Below are positions 1 to 10,610 of a stretch of DNA of 64,000 nt, piece by piece (positions within the stretch are counted from its first letter, which is position 1; every line of letters starts with the position of its first letter). The translations under genes were made by a program, and so were the position numbers. Source of the stretch: Arenimonas soli (GTDB lineage: Bacteria; Pseudomonadota; Gammaproteobacteria; Xanthomonadales; Xanthomonadaceae); NCBI RefSeq assembly GCF_014643775.1, contig NZ_BMKC01000002.1, positions 484,698-548,697 of the forward strand, read 5' to 3'. The notes under the pieces are model-generated. The model was given only the letters and a program-made list of their open reading frames with translations, searched no databases and was not told the DNA's origin.

Positions 1-2586
1 TTCCAGGCGGCCGGTGGGCTCGACGATGTCGGGCGACAGCAGCTCCAGCCAGGTCAGGTCCTGCATGCGCAGCGCCAGCTGGCCCGCCACGGCGCCGTCG
101 TCGCCGGCATCGGCGCGCAGCTCGGCCAGCAGCATGCCCTGCTGGTTGAGGCTGGCGCCGGCGCGGGCGTCCAGCGCGCCGTCTTCCAGCGTGGCGTTGA
201 CCTGCAGGTCGCGGTAGGCGAACAGGTGGCGGCGCCCGCCGCTGGATTCGGTGGCCAGGCCGCCGGTGGCGCTGGACAGGCCCAGCTGGCCATTCCAGCC
301 ACGCGCGCCTTCGCGGAACTCCGCGTCCAGCGTCAGTTCACCGTCCAGGCGCAGCGGTACGCCGGTATCGGGCAGCCAGGGCTGGGCCAGGGCCAGCGGG
401 ATGGCTTCGCCTTCGGCCCGCCACAGGCCGCGGTCGGCCTGCAGGCACAGGAAGCCGCTGGCTTCGCCGGTGACGCAGGCGGGTTCAAGGCGGAACGTGC
501 CTCCGCCCCAGGTCCAGCTGGCCGGCGCCCGCAGGGCCAGGGCCGGCGCCCGCGGGGCGTCGAGCGTGAACTCGCGAAGTTCGCCGCGGCGACCCCGGCC
601 ATCACGCTGCGCGGTGCCGGCCATCGCCAGCTGCAGGTCGTTGCTGCGCGCCTGCAGGCGCAGGTCCATGTCGGCCTGGGTGCCGTCCACGCGCAGGGTC
701 AGCGACTGCACGCCGCGGTCGCCATAGGCGAAGTCGGTGCCGTCCAGGACCAGGCTGCCGCGTTCGCCCGCCGCCGGGAGTTCGCCGCGCAGGCTGCCGG
801 CGTCGAGCTGCAGCTCGCCCCAGCGCACCTTGCTGGCCTGAAGGTCGGCCACCAGTCCCGGCGCGCTGCGCGGGCCCTGGATGCGCAGGCTGCCCTCGAG
901 CTGGCCGGCGGCGCCCTCGGCCAGGTCGGCCAGCCGCAGCGGCTGCAGCGACAGGTCCAGCGCCAGCGTGGCGCCGATGCGGCCTTCGGCGCGGATGCGG
1001 CTTTCGCCCAGCCGGGCCAGGGCGGAAAGCTGGCCGGATTGGCCCTGCCAGGCCAGCGTGGCCTGGCCGGCGATCGCGCGGCCGCGCAGGGTGCCGCGCA
1101 AGTCGGCCAGGGCCAGGTCGCCGACCCAGCCGGCGTCGGTCCGGCGCAGGTCGGCGCGCAGGCCGCCGCTGATCGCGCCGGGGTAGTCGGGCAGCAGGTA
1201 GCCCGGGTCCAGGCCGTCCAGGCGGGCGTCGAGTTTGATCGCCAGCTGCGGGTCCCATTCGACGCGGCCCTGGCCGGCGAGCTGGCCGCCGGGGGTGCGC
1301 ATCGCCAGGTCTTCGAGCTGCACGCCGGTGGTGTCGCCCTGGCCGGTGGCGCGCAGCGTGGCTTGTTCGCCGTCGCGCACCAGGGTGGCGTCCAGGGTCG
1401 CGCGCCAGTCGTCGGGCAGGCCCTGCACCGACAGCGTGCCGGCGGCCTGCACGGCGGCGCCGCCGTCGGCCGGGGCCCACTGCAGGTCCTGGGCGTTGGC
1501 GGTCAGCGCGATGGGCTGTTCGGCCAGGGGATCCCAGGCGCCTTGCACGGTGAGTTCGCCCACGGGCGTCAGCAGCCGGCCCTGCTCCAGCGCCAGGCCG
1601 GCGCCGGCGAAGCGCGCCTGCAGGTCTTCCAGCGCCAGTTCGGTATCGCCCTGGGTCAGCACGATGCGGCCGCGGCCGGTGTTGCCTTCGCCCACCAGCG
1701 CGAGCACGGCGTCGAGCGGCGCGCTGTCGCTGGCGCCGCCGAACCAGTGCGGCGCGATTTCCTTGCCCTGTGCGTCCAGCGTCCAGGCCTGCCGGGAGCG
1801 GCCGTCCTCGATGGCGGCCACCAGGCTCCAGGGACCGCCCGCCGTGCCACTGGCCTCGGCGCGCATGCTGTCGACGTTGCCGCGCATGGAAAGCTGCAGC
1901 CGGGCGTCCTGCTCGCCCTCGGGCGCGACCAGGCGCAGTCGGCCGTCGAGTTCGGTGCGGAAGTTTTCGGCGGGCAGGTAATGGCCCTTTGCCAGGGCGT
2001 CGCCCCAGCTGCCGCTGCCGCTCAGCCGGGTGAAGCGCAGGCCGTCGTGCACGAAGACAAGGTCCTCGGCGGCCAGGGTGGTCACCGCGAACACCGACTC
2101 GTCCCCGCGGGTGACGCGAAGGCCGGCCACGGTGGCGGTCTGCGCCGACAGTTCGAAGGGCAGGGGCAGGGTGGGCAGCAGCTCGGGCCAGGCGGTCCAC
2201 GGCGTCGGACCTTCGTCGGGCACGGGCGCCAGCCAGACGTGCACCGCGTCCGCTTCCAGCCTGCGCAGGCGCAGGGCGCCGGTGAGCAGCGCGCCGGGCC
2301 GCGGCGCAAGGAGCAGGCGGTCGGCGCTGACCCGCACGCCGTCGCCCTGCCAGCGCACGCCGTGCAGCACCAGGGTGCCGCCCAGGGTGCCTTCGGCCGA
2401 TTCCCAGGACAGCGCGTCTTCGCCCAGGCGCGACTGCAGCCAGGACAGCGTGGTGTCGCGGCCGCCGGCGCTGGCCAGCAGCCAGGCCAGGGCCAGGGCG
2501 AACATCACGACCACGACCAACAGCGACCACGCCGTGCGGCGGGGCCAGCGGCGCGGCCGGGCGACCGGGGCAGGCGAGGCGTTCAC
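1..2586 (-). CDS. tamB: Translocation and assembly module subunit TamB (N-terminal 862 residues, cut by window edge)
   Basis: TamB is an inner-membrane-anchored protein that spans the periplasm and works with the outer-membrane protein TamA in autotransporter assembly and lipid transport. The GTG start overlaps the tamA stop by four bases (GTGA), and the frame stays open to the window edge. After a basic N-terminus there is one membrane helix at about residues 17-38, rich in V, L and A. It is followed by long repetitive beta-rich sequence with recurring 'L-x-G-x-L' patterns, as in the TamB repeat region. Family members are about 1250-1300 residues, so roughly the last third, including the conserved C-terminal domain, lies outside. 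Identification rests on this architecture plus the overlap with tamA. Confidence 0.88.
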   Translation of the reverse strand, partial: MNASPAPVARPRRWPRRTAWSLLVVVVMFALALAWLLASAGGRDTTLSWLQSRLGEDALSWESAEGTLGGTLVLHGVRWQGDGVRVSADRLLLAPRPGALLTGALRLRRLEADAVHVWLAPVPDEGPTPWTAWPELLPTLPLPFELSAQTATVAGLRVTRGDESVFAVTTLAAEDLVFVHDGLRFTRLSGSGSWGDALAKGHYLPAENFRTELDGRLRLVAPEGEQDARLQLSMRGNVDSMRAEASGTAGGPWSLVAAIEDGRSRQAWTLDAQGKEIAPHWFGGASDSAPLDAVLALVGEGNTGRGRIVLTQGDTELALEDLQARFAGAGLALEQGRLLTPVGELTVQGAWDPLAEQPIALTANAQDLQWAPADGGAAVQAAGTLSVQGLPDDWRATLDATLVRDGEQATLRATGQGDTTGVQLEDLAMRTPGGQLAGQGRVEWDPQLAIKLDARLDGLDPGYLLPDYPGAISGGLRADLRRTDAGWVGDLALADLRGTLRGRAIAGQATLAWQGQSGQLSALARLGESRIRAEGRIGATLALDLSLQPLRLADLAEGAAGQLEGSLRIQGPRSAPGLVADLQASKVRWGELQLDAGSLRGELPAAGERGSLVLDGTDFAYGDRGVQSLTLRVDGTQADMDLRLQARSNDLQLAMAGTAQRDGRGRRGELREFTLDAPRAPALALRAPASWTWGGGTFRLEPACVTGEASGFLCLQADRGLWRAEGEAIPLALAQPWLPDTGVPLRLDGELTLDAEFREGARGWNGQLGLSSATGGLATESSGGRRHLFAYRDLQVNATLEDGALDARAGASLNQQGMLLAELRADAGDDGAVAGQLALRMQDLTWLELLSPDIVEPTGRLE

Positions 2587-4382
2587 AGGTCCGGCCCGAT
2601 GGTCAGGTGCAGGCGCAGCGTGTCCCGCGCGTCGTCGCCCAGGCCGTGGGCCAGGTCCAGCCGCACCGGCCCGACCGGCGAACGCCAGCGCACGCCGACG
2701 CCCACGCCAAGCTGCATGTCGAAACTTTCCGAGTTGAAGTCGTCGAAGGCATCGCCGGCGTCCACGAACACCGCGCCGCCCCATTCGCGGGTGAACATGC
2801 GCTCGAACTCGACGCTGGCGACCACCAGGTGCCTGCCGCCGATGATGTAGTCGCGATTGTCGAAGCCGACGAAATGTTCGCCGATGTCGCGGTGGCCGTA
2901 GCCGCGCACGCTCTGGTCGCCGCCGGCGTAGAAGCGCAGCAGCGGCGGGAACGCGTCGAAGTCGTCGCTCAGCGTCGTGCCCAGTTCGGCGCGCAGCAGG
3001 ATGCGGTTGCGCCAGCCCAGCGACCGCACCCAGTTGGCTTCGGCGCGCGCCTGCAGGAAGTCGATGTCCGAGCCGATGCCGGTGTGGCCGCCGCGCAGTT
3101 CGACGTGCAGCGAATGGCCGCGGCGCGGGTAAAGCGGGTCGTCGGCGACGCGCCAGCTCGCGCTCAGCTGCGGATACACCAGCGTCGAATACGCCAGCGC
3201 GTTGCCGGTGGTCGGGTCGTCGAAGCGTTCGCGCCGGAAGTGCAGGCCGGCCACCAGGGTCCAGTCGCCGAGCTGGCCGCTGCGGCTGCCGACCACTTCA
3301 AGTACTTCCGAGTCAATGAAGTCGATCGGGTCCTGGCGCAGGCTGGCACTGGCGGTGTACCAGCCGTCGAGCCAGGCGAAGGCCGGGATGCGGTAGGCGA
3401 CATTGGCTTCGTTGCCGCGCTGGGCCAGTTCGACGTTGGCCAGCAGCTTGTGGCCGCGGTCGTTGAGCCAGCGCCGCTCCAGGCCGCCGGTGACGCCGGC
3501 GCCCTTGTCGGTGGAATAGCGCAGGCCGGCGCTGTAGATGCTGCGCTTGGCCGGCGTCAGGCGCACGTCCACGGGGACGGTGCTGCCGCCGTCTTCCGGC
3601 GGTTCGGCGCGCACGTCGATGCCGGCGAAATAATCCAGCGCCGCCAGGCGCTGCTGCAGGTCCACCACCCGCGACTGGTGGTAGGGCGTGCCCGGCTCCC
3701 AGTCCACCAGCTTTTCCAGCAGGCCGTCGCGGAACGGGTGGCCGCTGAAGCTCGCTTCGCCCAGGCGGTAGCGCTCGCCCGATTCCCAGGTCAGGAAGAT
3801 GTCGGCCAGGCCTTCGCCCCGGTCCACTTCCACCCGGTGGGTTTGCAGGCGCGCGTTGAAATAACCGCGCTCGCGCAGCAGGGCGTCGATGCTGGCCTTC
3901 GATGCCTCGTACAGGTCGTGGCGCAGCGGCTCGCCCTTGCGTGGCCGCAGCCAGCGCAGGCGGCGGGTGATCGCTTCGTCGGCGCCGGCTTCGCCGGTGA
4001 CCTGGATGTCGCGTTCGTCCACGCGCACCGGCTCGCCGGCGCGCACGGTGACGATGACCGTCACCGCCTCGCCGTTCCGGCGCACGTCGGTTTCGGCCCT
4101 GGTGTCGTAATAGCCGAAAGGTTCCAGGCCGCGGGCCACGTCGCCCGGTACCTGCCGCAGCAGGTAGTCGAGCTGGCCTTCGCCGACGTCGGCGCGCTGG
4201 CGGGCGTCGAGCGCCACCAGCGACAGGGCGGCGCGCACGTTGGCCAGTTCGGCTTCGTCTTCCAGGCCGCGCACTTCGACACCGCGCAGCTCCAGCGCGA
4301 CCGCCGGCAGGGCCGGCAGCATCAGGGAAAGGGCCAGCAGGGATGCCGGCAGCAGTGAAGCGGGCTGGCGGGGGGACGTCAC
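2583..4382 (-). CDS. tamA: Autotransporter assembly factor TamA (Omp85 family)
   Basis: TamA is an outer-membrane Omp85 protein and the partner of TamB. The product begins with a signal peptide (hydrophobic stretch LLPASLLALSLMLPALPAVA), then POTRA-like domains over about residues 30-270, then a beta barrel. The loop-6 signature GGDQSVRGYG of Omp85 barrels is present. The last residue is Leu rather than the Phe usual in outer-membrane barrels. I chose the GTG at 4382 because it puts the signal peptide at the N-terminus. An in-frame GTG at 4412 would add ten residues, and neither has a clear ribosome site. The gene follows glyS by 65 bases on the same strand and overlaps tamB by four. Confidence 0.92.
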   Translation of the reverse strand: MTSPRQPASLLPASLLALSLMLPALPAVALELRGVEVRGLEDEAELANVRAALSLVALDARQRADVGEGQLDYLLRQVPGDVARGLEPFGYYDTRAETDVRRNGEAVTVIVTVRAGEPVRVDERDIQVTGEAGADEAITRRLRWLRPRKGEPLRHDLYEASKASIDALLRERGYFNARLQTHRVEVDRGEGLADIFLTWESGERYRLGEASFSGHPFRDGLLEKLVDWEPGTPYHQSRVVDLQQRLAALDYFAGIDVRAEPPEDGGSTVPVDVRLTPAKRSIYSAGLRYSTDKGAGVTGGLERRWLNDRGHKLLANVELAQRGNEANVAYRIPAFAWLDGWYTASASLRQDPIDFIDSEVLEVVGSRSGQLGDWTLVAGLHFRRERFDDPTTGNALAYSTLVYPQLSASWRVADDPLYPRRGHSLHVELRGGHTGIGSDIDFLQARAEANWVRSLGWRNRILLRAELGTTLSDDFDAFPPLLRFYAGGDQSVRGYGHRDIGEHFVGFDNRDYIIGGRHLVVASVEFERMFTREWGGAVFVDAGDAFDDFNSESFDMQLGVGVGVRWRSPVGPVRLDLAHGLGDDARDTLRLHLTIGPDL

Positions 4383-4447
4383 CGCACCAGCATAACCGCA
4401 GCCTGTCGCCACGCCGTTGTGCGGGCGTGACGACGTTGGGCTGTCGC

Positions 4448-6538
4448 TCAGCCGGCCGACAGCTGTTCGACCGCCGCCACCGTGGCGAAACGATCGGCGA
4501 CGCCGCGCAGCAGGGCCAGGCGGTTGTCGCGCAGGCCGGTGTCTTCGGCCATCACCATGGTGCGGTCGAAGAAGTTGTCCACCGGGCCCTGCAGCTTGGC
4601 CAGGCGCTTTAGCGTGCCGACGTAGTCGCGCTTGGCCAGCATCGGGTCGGTGTCGGCCAGGGCCGAGGCCAGGGCGTCGTGCAGGGCCTGTTCGGCGGGC
4701 TCGGCCAGCTTGCCCTTGTCCACCGCGTCGGGGATGGGCGACTCGACCTTGCGCAGGATGTTGCGGATGCGCTTGTTGGCGGCGGCCAGCGCCCCGGATT
4801 CGCGCAGGCGTGCGAACTCGGCGATGGCCTTGAGCCGGCGGTCGAAGTCGAGCAGCGACGCCGGGCGCACTTCGGCCACCGCTTCGAACTGCAGGCCGGG
4901 CACGTTCTGGTCGGCGTAATAGGCGCGCAGGCGGTCGAGGATGAAATCCAGCAGCTCGCCCTGGTCGAGCGGCAGGCCCGCCGGCAGGTTCTTCGCGGCG
5001 GCGTCCACCAGCGCCGGCAGCTCGAGCTCGAGTTCACCTTCGATGATCGTGCGCGCCAGGCCCAGCGCATTGCGGCGCAGGGCGAACGGGTCCTTGTTGC
5101 CGGTGGGCTTGAGGCCCGCGGCGAAGCCACCGGCCAGGGTGTCCAGGCGTTCGGCGATGGCCAGCACCCGGCCCAGTGGCGAAGGCGCGATGGCATCGCC
5201 GCCGAAACGCGGCTGGTAGGCCTCGTCGATGGCGGCGGCAACGGCCTCGGGTTCGCCGGCGGCGGTGGCGTAATACCGGCCGGCGGTGCCCTGCAGTTCC
5301 GGGAACTCGCCCACCAGGCGGCTTTGCAGATCGGCCTTGGCCAGGCTGGCGGCGCGCCGCGCCTGGTCGGCGTCCAGGCCCAGCATGCCGGCGATGTGGC
5401 CAGCCAGCGCCGCGACGCGGCCGGACTTGTCGGCCACGCTGCCGAGCTTTTGCTGGTAGGTGACGCTGGCCAGGCCGTCGGCCATCGAGGCCAGGCCCTG
5501 CTTGAGGTCTTCGTCGTAGAAGAAGGCGGCGTCGGCGAAGCGCGGGCGGATGACCCGCTCGTAGCCCTTGCGCACTTCGTCCGGGTCCTTGGACTCGATG
5601 TTGGCGATGCCGATGAACTTTTCGCTGAGCTTGCCGTCGGCGTCCATCACCGGGAAGAACTTCTGGTTGGACTCCATCGTCAGCACCAGGGCTTCGGACG
5701 GCACCCGCAGGAAATCCTTGTCGAAGCTGCACAGCACGGCCTTGGGCCATTCGACCAGGCAGTTCACTTCCTCGAGCAGCGCCGGCGGCACCCGCGCCTC
5801 GCCGCCGGCGAGCTTCGCGGCGGCCTTGATCTCGGCGCGGATGCGCTCGCGGCGTTCGCGCGGGTCGGCCAGCACCCTGGCTTCGCGCATGGCCTGCAGG
5901 TATTCGCCGGCTTCATTGAGCCACACGCCCTTGGCGTGGTGGAAACGGTGGCCGCGGCTCATGCGGTCGGACTTCAGGCCCAGCACTTCGCCGGGTGCGA
6001 CCTCGCGGCCGAACAGGATCACCAGCCAGTGCGCCGGGCGCACGAACGAGTAGTCGCGCTCGCCCCAGCGCATGGGCTTGGGCACCGGCAGCGCCTTGAG
6101 GGCTTCGGCGACGATGTCGGCCAGCAGGTCCGAGGTGGCCGCACCGGGGCGCGAGCTGCGGAAGACGAAGCGCATGCCCTTGGCGTCGGTGACGCGGTCG
6201 AGCTTGGTCCAGTCCACGCCGTTCTTCTGGGCGAAGCCCAGCAGGGCGGGGGTGGGCTGGCCCTGGGCGTCCAGGCCGATGTTGGTGTACGGGCCCGGCA
6301 CTTCGCTGCGCTGCATGGGCTGCTGCGTGGCCACGGCCGGCAGGAACACCGCCAGGCGGCGCGGGGTGTAGAGCGGGCCGGCGGGCAGGTCGCCGCCGCC
6401 GGCGTCCCGGACCTCGATGCGCCGTGCGGCCAGGCCCTTGAGCACGCCGTCATGGAAGGCCTGGGCCAGTTCGGGCAGGGCTTTGGGCGGCAGCTCTTCG
6501 GTGCCCAGCTCGACCAGCAGCGGCAGGAAATCAGCCAT
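4448..6538 (-). CDS. glyS: Glycine--tRNA ligase beta subunit
   Basis: This is the beta subunit of the alpha2beta2-type glycyl-tRNA synthetase, which binds tRNA-Gly, including its anticodon region, while the alpha subunit carries the aminoacylation site. The 696-residue length is normal. The N-terminus [19 protein letters not shown] is the family signature, and the C-terminal ~120 residues are the helical anticodon-binding domain. The ATG lies inside the last codons of glyQ, giving an 8-base overlap that implies translational coupling and equal subunit supply. It is the second gene of a minus-strand operon glyQ-glyS-tamA-tamB. Confidence 0.97.
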   Translation of the reverse strand: MADFLPLLVELGTEELPPKALPELAQAFHDGVLKGLAARRIEVRDAGGGDLPAGPLYTPRRLAVFLPAVATQQPMQRSEVPGPYTNIGLDAQGQPTPALLGFAQKNGVDWTKLDRVTDAKGMRFVFRSSRPGAATSDLLADIVAEALKALPVPKPMRWGERDYSFVRPAHWLVILFGREVAPGEVLGLKSDRMSRGHRFHHAKGVWLNEAGEYLQAMREARVLADPRERRERIRAEIKAAAKLAGGEARVPPALLEEVNCLVEWPKAVLCSFDKDFLRVPSEALVLTMESNQKFFPVMDADGKLSEKFIGIANIESKDPDEVRKGYERVIRPRFADAAFFYDEDLKQGLASMADGLASVTYQQKLGSVADKSGRVAALAGHIAGMLGLDADQARRAASLAKADLQSRLVGEFPELQGTAGRYYATAAGEPEAVAAAIDEAYQPRFGGDAIAPSPLGRVLAIAERLDTLAGGFAAGLKPTGNKDPFALRRNALGLARTIIEGELELELPALVDAAAKNLPAGLPLDQGELLDFILDRLRAYYADQNVPGLQFEAVAEVRPASLLDFDRRLKAIAEFARLRESGALAAANKRIRNILRKVESPIPDAVDKGKLAEPAEQALHDALASALADTDPMLAKRDYVGTLKRLAKLQGPVDNFFDRTMVMAEDTGLRDNRLALLRGVADRFATVAAVEQLSAG

Positions 6539-7442
6539 GGGTGGCCTCCTTGCTCTTCAATCCGGGGAATCCCAACTTCTCACGTTGTGCGAAGTAGGCT
6601 TCGGCCACGCCGCGCGACAGGGTGCGCACGCGCAGGATGTAGCGCTGGCGCTCGGTGACCGAGATGGCCCGGCGCGCGTCGAGCAGGTTGAAGCTGTGCG
6701 AGGCCTTGCAGACCTGTTCGTAGGCGGGCAGCGGCAGGCCCAGCTCCACCAGCTTCAGGGCCTCGCGTTCGCAGGCATCGAAGCGGTGGAAGAGTTCCTC
6801 GACGTCGGCGTGTTCGAAGTTGTAGGTGCTCTGTTCGACTTCGTTCTGGTGGTAGACGTCGCGGTAGGTCACCGGCTGGCCGTCGGGGCCGACGGTCCAG
6901 ACCAGGTCGAAGACGTTGTCGACGTTTTGCAGGTACATGCACAGGCGTTCGAGGCCGTAGGTGATCTCGCCCGTCACCGGGCGGCACTCCAGGCCGCCGG
7001 CCTGCTGGAAATAGGTGAACTGGGTGATTTCCATGCCGTTGAGCCAGACCTCCCAGCCCAGGCCCCAGGCGCCCAGGGTCGGCGACTCCCAGTTGTCCTC
7101 GACAAAGCGCAGGTCGTGCACCAGCGGGTCGACGCCCAGCGCCCTGAGCGAGCCGATGTAGCGTTCGACGATGTCGTCGGGATTGGGCTTGAGCACCACC
7201 TGGTACTGGTAATAACGCTGCAGGCGGTTGGGGTTTTCACCGTAACGGCCGTCGGTGGGGCGGCGGCAGGGCTGCACGTAGGCGGCGTTCCACGGCTCCG
7301 GCCCCAGCGCGCGCAGGAAGGTGGCCGGGTGGAAGGTGCCGGCGCCGACCTCGAGGTCGAGCGGCTGGACCAGGACACAACCCTGTTCGCCCCAGTACTG
7401 GTTCAGGCGCTGGATCATTTCCTGGAAGGTCGGTGCGGTCAT
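6531..7442 (-). CDS. glyQ: Glycine--tRNA ligase alpha subunit
   Basis: This is the catalytic alpha subunit that forms glycyl-adenylate and charges tRNA-Gly. From the ATG at 7442 it has 303 residues, the same length as the E. coli protein. The motifs [19 protein letters not shown] at the start, [18 protein letters not shown] in motif 2 and [12 protein letters not shown] are plainly readable. The frame is open further upstream, but the upstream part is not family sequence and the ATG matches the family N-terminus ([10 protein letters not shown]). A -10-like TATACT lies 29 bases upstream (7471-7476), and an AGGG element precedes the start. It overlaps glyS by 8 bases. Confidence 0.97.
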   Translation of the reverse strand: MTAPTFQEMIQRLNQYWGEQGCVLVQPLDLEVGAGTFHPATFLRALGPEPWNAAYVQPCRRPTDGRYGENPNRLQRYYQYQVVLKPNPDDIVERYIGSLRALGVDPLVHDLRFVEDNWESPTLGAWGLGWEVWLNGMEITQFTYFQQAGGLECRPVTGEITYGLERLCMYLQNVDNVFDLVWTVGPDGQPVTYRDVYHQNEVEQSTYNFEHADVEELFHRFDACEREALKLVELGLPLPAYEQVCKASHSFNLLDARRAISVTERQRYILRVRTLSRGVAEAYFAQREKLGFPGLKSKEATHG

Positions 7443-7470
7443 CGCGGTTTCGCCCTGTCCAAAGCAGGCT

Positions 7471-7476
7471 AGTATA
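7471..7476 (-). promoter_or_regulatory. Likely -10 element of the glyQ operon
   Basis: On the minus strand the hexamer reads TATACT and lies in a short symmetric element (GGCTA-N3-TAGCC) between the divergent glyQ and amidotransferase genes. Transcription would begin near 7464, leaving a leader of about 22 bases. No convincing -35 is visible. The symmetry could also serve the plus-strand gene that starts at 7512. Confidence 0.45.
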
Positions 7477-7511
7477 GCCGCCGCCTGCGCTGCCGCCTTT
7501 TCCGCCCCCTG

Positions 7512-8249
7512 ATGAAACCCTTCCTCGTCCTTGAAACCGGCGATCCGGTCCCGAGCCTTCGCCGCCACGGCGGGTTCGGCCACTGGATCCGCGTCGCCGC
7601 CGGCCTGCCGGGCCGGGAATCGCACGTGGTGCGGGTTTTCGAGGGCGAAGACCTGCCCGATGCCGGCGCATTCGCCGGCGTGCTGATTTCCGGCTCCGGC
7701 GCCATGGTCACCGACCGCCAGCCCTGGTCCGAACGCACCGCCGGCTGGCTGCGCGGCACCGCCGAAGCCGGCCACCCCGTGTTCGGCATCTGCTACGGCC
7801 ACCAGCTGATCGCCCACGCCCTGGGCGGCAGGGTGGACGACAACCCGCAGGGCCGCGAAATGGGCACGGTCTGCCTGGACCTGGCCGACGGTGCCGGCCG
7901 GGACCCGCTGTTCGACGGTTTCCCCGGCCAGGTGCCGGCCCAGGCCACCCACCTGCAGACCGTGGTGCAGCCGCCGCCCGGTGCGCAGGTGCTGGCGATG
8001 TCGGGCCGCGACGATTGCCAGGCCTTCCGCTGGGGCGAGGCCACCTGGGGGGTGCAGTTCCACCCCGAGTTCAGCGTCGGCATGATGCGGGGCTATATCC
8101 GCGCCCGCGCCGACGCCCTGCGCAAGGAAGGCACCTGCCCGCGCGAGCTCGCGCAGGCGGTGCGCCCGACCCCGGCCGCACGACGCGTGCTGCGGCGCTT
8201 CATCCACCTGGCGCGCCAGCGCGCCCGCAACGGAGCCAGAAACCCATGA
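7512..8249 (+). CDS. Class I glutamine amidotransferase (GMP synthase-like domain)
   Basis: This is a stand-alone triad-type glutamine amidotransferase domain of 245 residues. The nucleophile elbow [15 protein letters not shown] puts the catalytic Cys at residue 94, and FHPEF supplies the His (184) and Glu (186) of the triad. Such proteins release ammonia from glutamine or related gamma-glutamyl compounds, but the acceptor is not evident here. The C-terminal ~45 residues are Arg-rich. The ATG is divergent from glyQ. The stop overlaps the next start (ATGA), so the membrane protein downstream is probably co-translated. The fold assignment is secure but the substrate is unknown. Confidence 0.88.
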   Translation: MKPFLVLETGDPVPSLRRHGGFGHWIRVAAGLPGRESHVVRVFEGEDLPDAGAFAGVLISGSGAMVTDRQPWSERTAGWLRGTAEAGHPVFGICYGHQLIAHALGGRVDDNPQGREMGTVCLDLADGAGRDPLFDGFPGQVPAQATHLQTVVQPPPGAQVLAMSGRDDCQAFRWGEATWGVQFHPEFSVGMMRGYIRARADALRKEGTCPRELAQAVRPTPAARRVLRRFIHLARQRARNGARNP

Positions 8250-9169
8250 GTCCCTCCACTGTTGGCATGGCCGCCCCCTTCCGCTGGCTGCGCAAGGCCT
8301 TCGACGTCGGTCGCCGTAATCCCAAAGCGCTGTTCGGCGCGATCGCCCTGGTCATCGTGGTGGTGGTGGCGATGACGATGGCGCAAACGTTCCTGCAGGT
8401 CCTGACCCAGGGCTCGATGTCCGGCCTGGTGGTGGTCATGGTGCTGATGACCGCGGTGAACTGGGTGGTAATGCCGCCGCTGGTGGGCGGCCTGTTCCGG
8501 GTGGTGGACGCCACCGACCGTGGCCTGCCCGTGGTCGCCAGCGACGTCTTCAACGCCTATGGCCGCGGCCAGGGCGGCAAGCGCCTGGTCCTGGTTTCGC
8601 TGGTGTATTCACTGGCCTACGTGGGGTTCGCGGGGCTGATGCTGCTGACCCCGCTGGGCCAGTTCTTCCGCGAGTACTTCGCCATCGCCCTGGCCACGCC
8701 GGTGGGCGGCGAGCCGGACATGGCGGCGCTGCAGGCGCTGATGGCGAACACTTCGCCGTCGGCCTTCCTGTGGCTGCCGGTGGTGGCGATCGTGATGTTC
8801 ACCTGGCTGCATGCCTCGATGCTGGCCCTGGCCACCGCGGCCCTGCGCGAGGTGGACGTGGCCACGGCGGTGGTCGCGGGCGCCATGGCGGCGCTGCGCA
8901 ACTTCCTGCCGCTGCTGGGCTTCATGCTGGTGATGCTGGTCGGCGGCTTCGCCGCGATGCTGCTGGTCGGGCTGGTTCTGGGGCTGCTGATGGCGCTGCT
9001 GGCGATGGCCAGCCCGGTGCTGGTGGTGCTGGTGATGTTCCCGCTGATGCTGCTGGTGATGCTGGCGGTGTACGCGATGGTGTTCGCGTTCTACTACCAC
9101 GGCTGGCGCGACATCTTTGGCCTGGCCGACGCGCCGGCGCCGCCGACCGAAGGCGCGCTCGAGGTCTGA
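8246..9169 (+). CDS. Multi-pass membrane protein, BPSS1780 family
   Basis: This is a 307-residue integral membrane protein. A conserved amphipathic start ([20 protein letters not shown]) is followed by about six hydrophobic helices, near residues 28-50, 57-75, 113-133, 165-185, 213-245 and 250-285. This layout matches the BPSS1780 family of uncharacterised proteobacterial proteins. Its ATG overlaps the stop of the amidotransferase by four bases, and only 7 bases separate its end from the convergent RDD gene. No catalytic motif is visible and no function is proposed. Confidence 0.75.
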   Translation: MSPSTVGMAAPFRWLRKAFDVGRRNPKALFGAIALVIVVVVAMTMAQTFLQVLTQGSMSGLVVVMVLMTAVNWVVMPPLVGGLFRVVDATDRGLPVVASDVFNAYGRGQGGKRLVLVSLVYSLAYVGFAGLMLLTPLGQFFREYFAIALATPVGGEPDMAALQALMANTSPSAFLWLPVVAIVMFTWLHASMLALATAALREVDVATAVVAGAMAALRNFLPLLGFMLVMLVGGFAAMLLVGLVLGLLMALLAMASPVLVVLVMFPLMLLVMLAVYAMVFAFYYHGWRDIFGLADAPAPPTEGALEV

Positions 9170-9176
9170 GCCCGGG

Positions 9177-9866
9177 TCAGGGCTGGCCGGCCTTCCAGGC
9201 TTCCACGGCCAGCAGCAGGTACTGGCTGCCCACCGCCATCAGCAAGGCGACCACCAGCAGGGCCTGGGCCCACAGCCAGTAGCGGCCCCAGCGCGGCATC
9301 CGGGAAGTGGCCCCGGGTGCCAGCACCACCGAGGTGCCGGCCACCAAGTCGTGCAGGGCGCGGCCATCGCGGCGGATCGCCGCCATCGCATGACCCAGGT
9401 GCAGCAGCAGCCACGACGGCGCCCCGGCGACAAACCGCAGCGCGATGCGGCCCGGGCCCGGGCGGCTGCCGTCGGCGGCCACCACGCGCAGGCCGGCCAG
9501 GCGCTTGCCGGGGCTGGCCTGCCAGGGCGAGGCCTCGAAGGCGATGAACCAAAGGGCCGCCAGGGCCACGACCACCAGGGCCGCGGTTCCGAGCGCCTCC
9601 AGCCAGGTGGCCACCATGGCCAGCAGCACCTGGCGCAGGGCGGGGTCGGCGCTCCATCCCGGCAAGTCGCCCAGGGCATGGCCGCCGGCGGCTTCCGAGG
9701 CGGCCATCAGGTCGTACATGCGCAGCTCGGCGTCGGCCATGTGCCGCCAGGTCCGGTCCAGCATGCGCTGGCCGGTCTGCCACAGCAGCGGCACCGACAC
9801 CGCCAGGGGCACCAGCAGGTCCAGGCTGTAGGCCGCGTAGCGGCGCCAGAAGCCGGCCGGGCGCAT
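9177..9866 (-). CDS. RDD family membrane protein
   Basis: This 229-residue inner-membrane protein has the RDD layout. The N-terminal motif GFWRRYAAYSLDLLVPL gives the Arg and Asp of the first RDD helix. A second helix pair is followed by SPGKRLAGLRVV, the conserved 'GKxxxGLRVV' segment. The C-terminal tail holds one more helix (about residues 200-222). The ATG is four bases from the tatC stop, so the gene probably ends the tatABC operon. Some RDD proteins are linked to ion transport, but nothing here defines a substrate. Confidence 0.82.
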   Translation of the reverse strand: MRPAGFWRRYAAYSLDLLVPLAVSVPLLWQTGQRMLDRTWRHMADAELRMYDLMAASEAAGGHALGDLPGWSADPALRQVLLAMVATWLEALGTAALVVVALAALWFIAFEASPWQASPGKRLAGLRVVAADGSRPGPGRIALRFVAGAPSWLLLHLGHAMAAIRRDGRALHDLVAGTSVVLAPGATSRMPRWGRYWLWAQALLVVALLMAVGSQYLLLAVEAWKAGQP

Positions 9867-9869
9867 CGC

Positions 9870-10610
9870 TCAGGCGGCCTTGGGGTTCCGCGCCAGCAAC
9901 ACGCCCGCGAGGATCCCCAGCTCGTAGAGCAGCCACATCGGGACGGCCAGCATGATCTGGGACACCACGTCCGGCGGCGTGATGATGGCGGCCAGCACGA
10001 ATACGCCGACGATCACGTAACCACGCGCCTCGCGCAGCTGGGCGGGCGTCACCACCTTGAGCAGCACCAGCACCACCACCGCCACCGGCATTTCGAAGCT
10101 CAGGCCGAAAGCCAGGAAGATCACCAGCAGGAAATCGAGGTAGCGGCTGATGTCGGGCATCATCGCGACGCCGTCGGGCGTGGTGCCGGACAGGAAAGCG
10201 AAGACCGTCGGCAGCACCAGGAAGTACGCGAAGGCGCAGCCGACGTAAAACAGCCCGATCGCCGCCACCAGCAGGGGCCGGGCCAGGCGCTTTTCCTGCT
10301 GGTACAGCCCGGGCGCGACGAACGCCCAGGCCTGGTAGGTCAGCACCGGCATGGCGACCATGACCGCGGTGAAGAACGCCACCTTGATCGGGATGAAAAA
10401 GGGCGAGGCGACCTCGATCGCCACCAGCTGGCCGCCTGCCGGCAGCGTGGCCAGCAGCGGCGCGGCCAGTCGTGCGTAGAGCTCGTTGGCGAAGGGAATC
10501 AGCGCCACGAACACCACCACCACGGCCAGCACGCCCCTGAGCAGGCGCGAGCGCAGCTCCAGCAGGTGGCCCATCAGGCTTTCTTCGCGCGGCGCGGCCG
10601 GTTCAGTCAT
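9870..10610 (-). CDS. tatC: Sec-independent protein translocase subunit TatC
   Basis: TatC is the polytopic receptor of the twin-arginine translocase that recognises RR signal peptides together with TatB. The 246-residue product has six predicted membrane helices, the conserved cytoplasmic N-terminus MGHLLELRSRLLRG and the segment AFGLSFEMPVAVVVL of helix 4. The start ATG overlaps the tatB stop by eight bases. Gene order tatA-tatB-tatC is the usual one. Confidence 0.96.
   Translation of the reverse strand: MTEPAAPREESLMGHLLELRSRLLRGVLAVVVVFVALIPFANELYARLAAPLLATLPAGGQLVAIEVASPFFIPIKVAFFTAVMVAMPVLTYQAWAFVAPGLYQQEKRLARPLLVAAIGLFYVGCAFAYFLVLPTVFAFLSGTTPDGVAMMPDISRYLDFLLVIFLAFGLSFEMPVAVVVLVLLKVVTPAQLREARGYVIVGVFVLAAIITPPDVVSQIMLAVPMWLLYELGILAGVLLARNPKAA

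Noticed and set aside
226-2850. Plus-strand open frame of 874 codons opposite tamB and tamA
   Set aside because: The translation is Gln/Ala/Gly-rich low-complexity with no family features. It is the usual antisense frame produced by G+C-rich third positions, and the minus strand carries clear tamB/tamA sequence.
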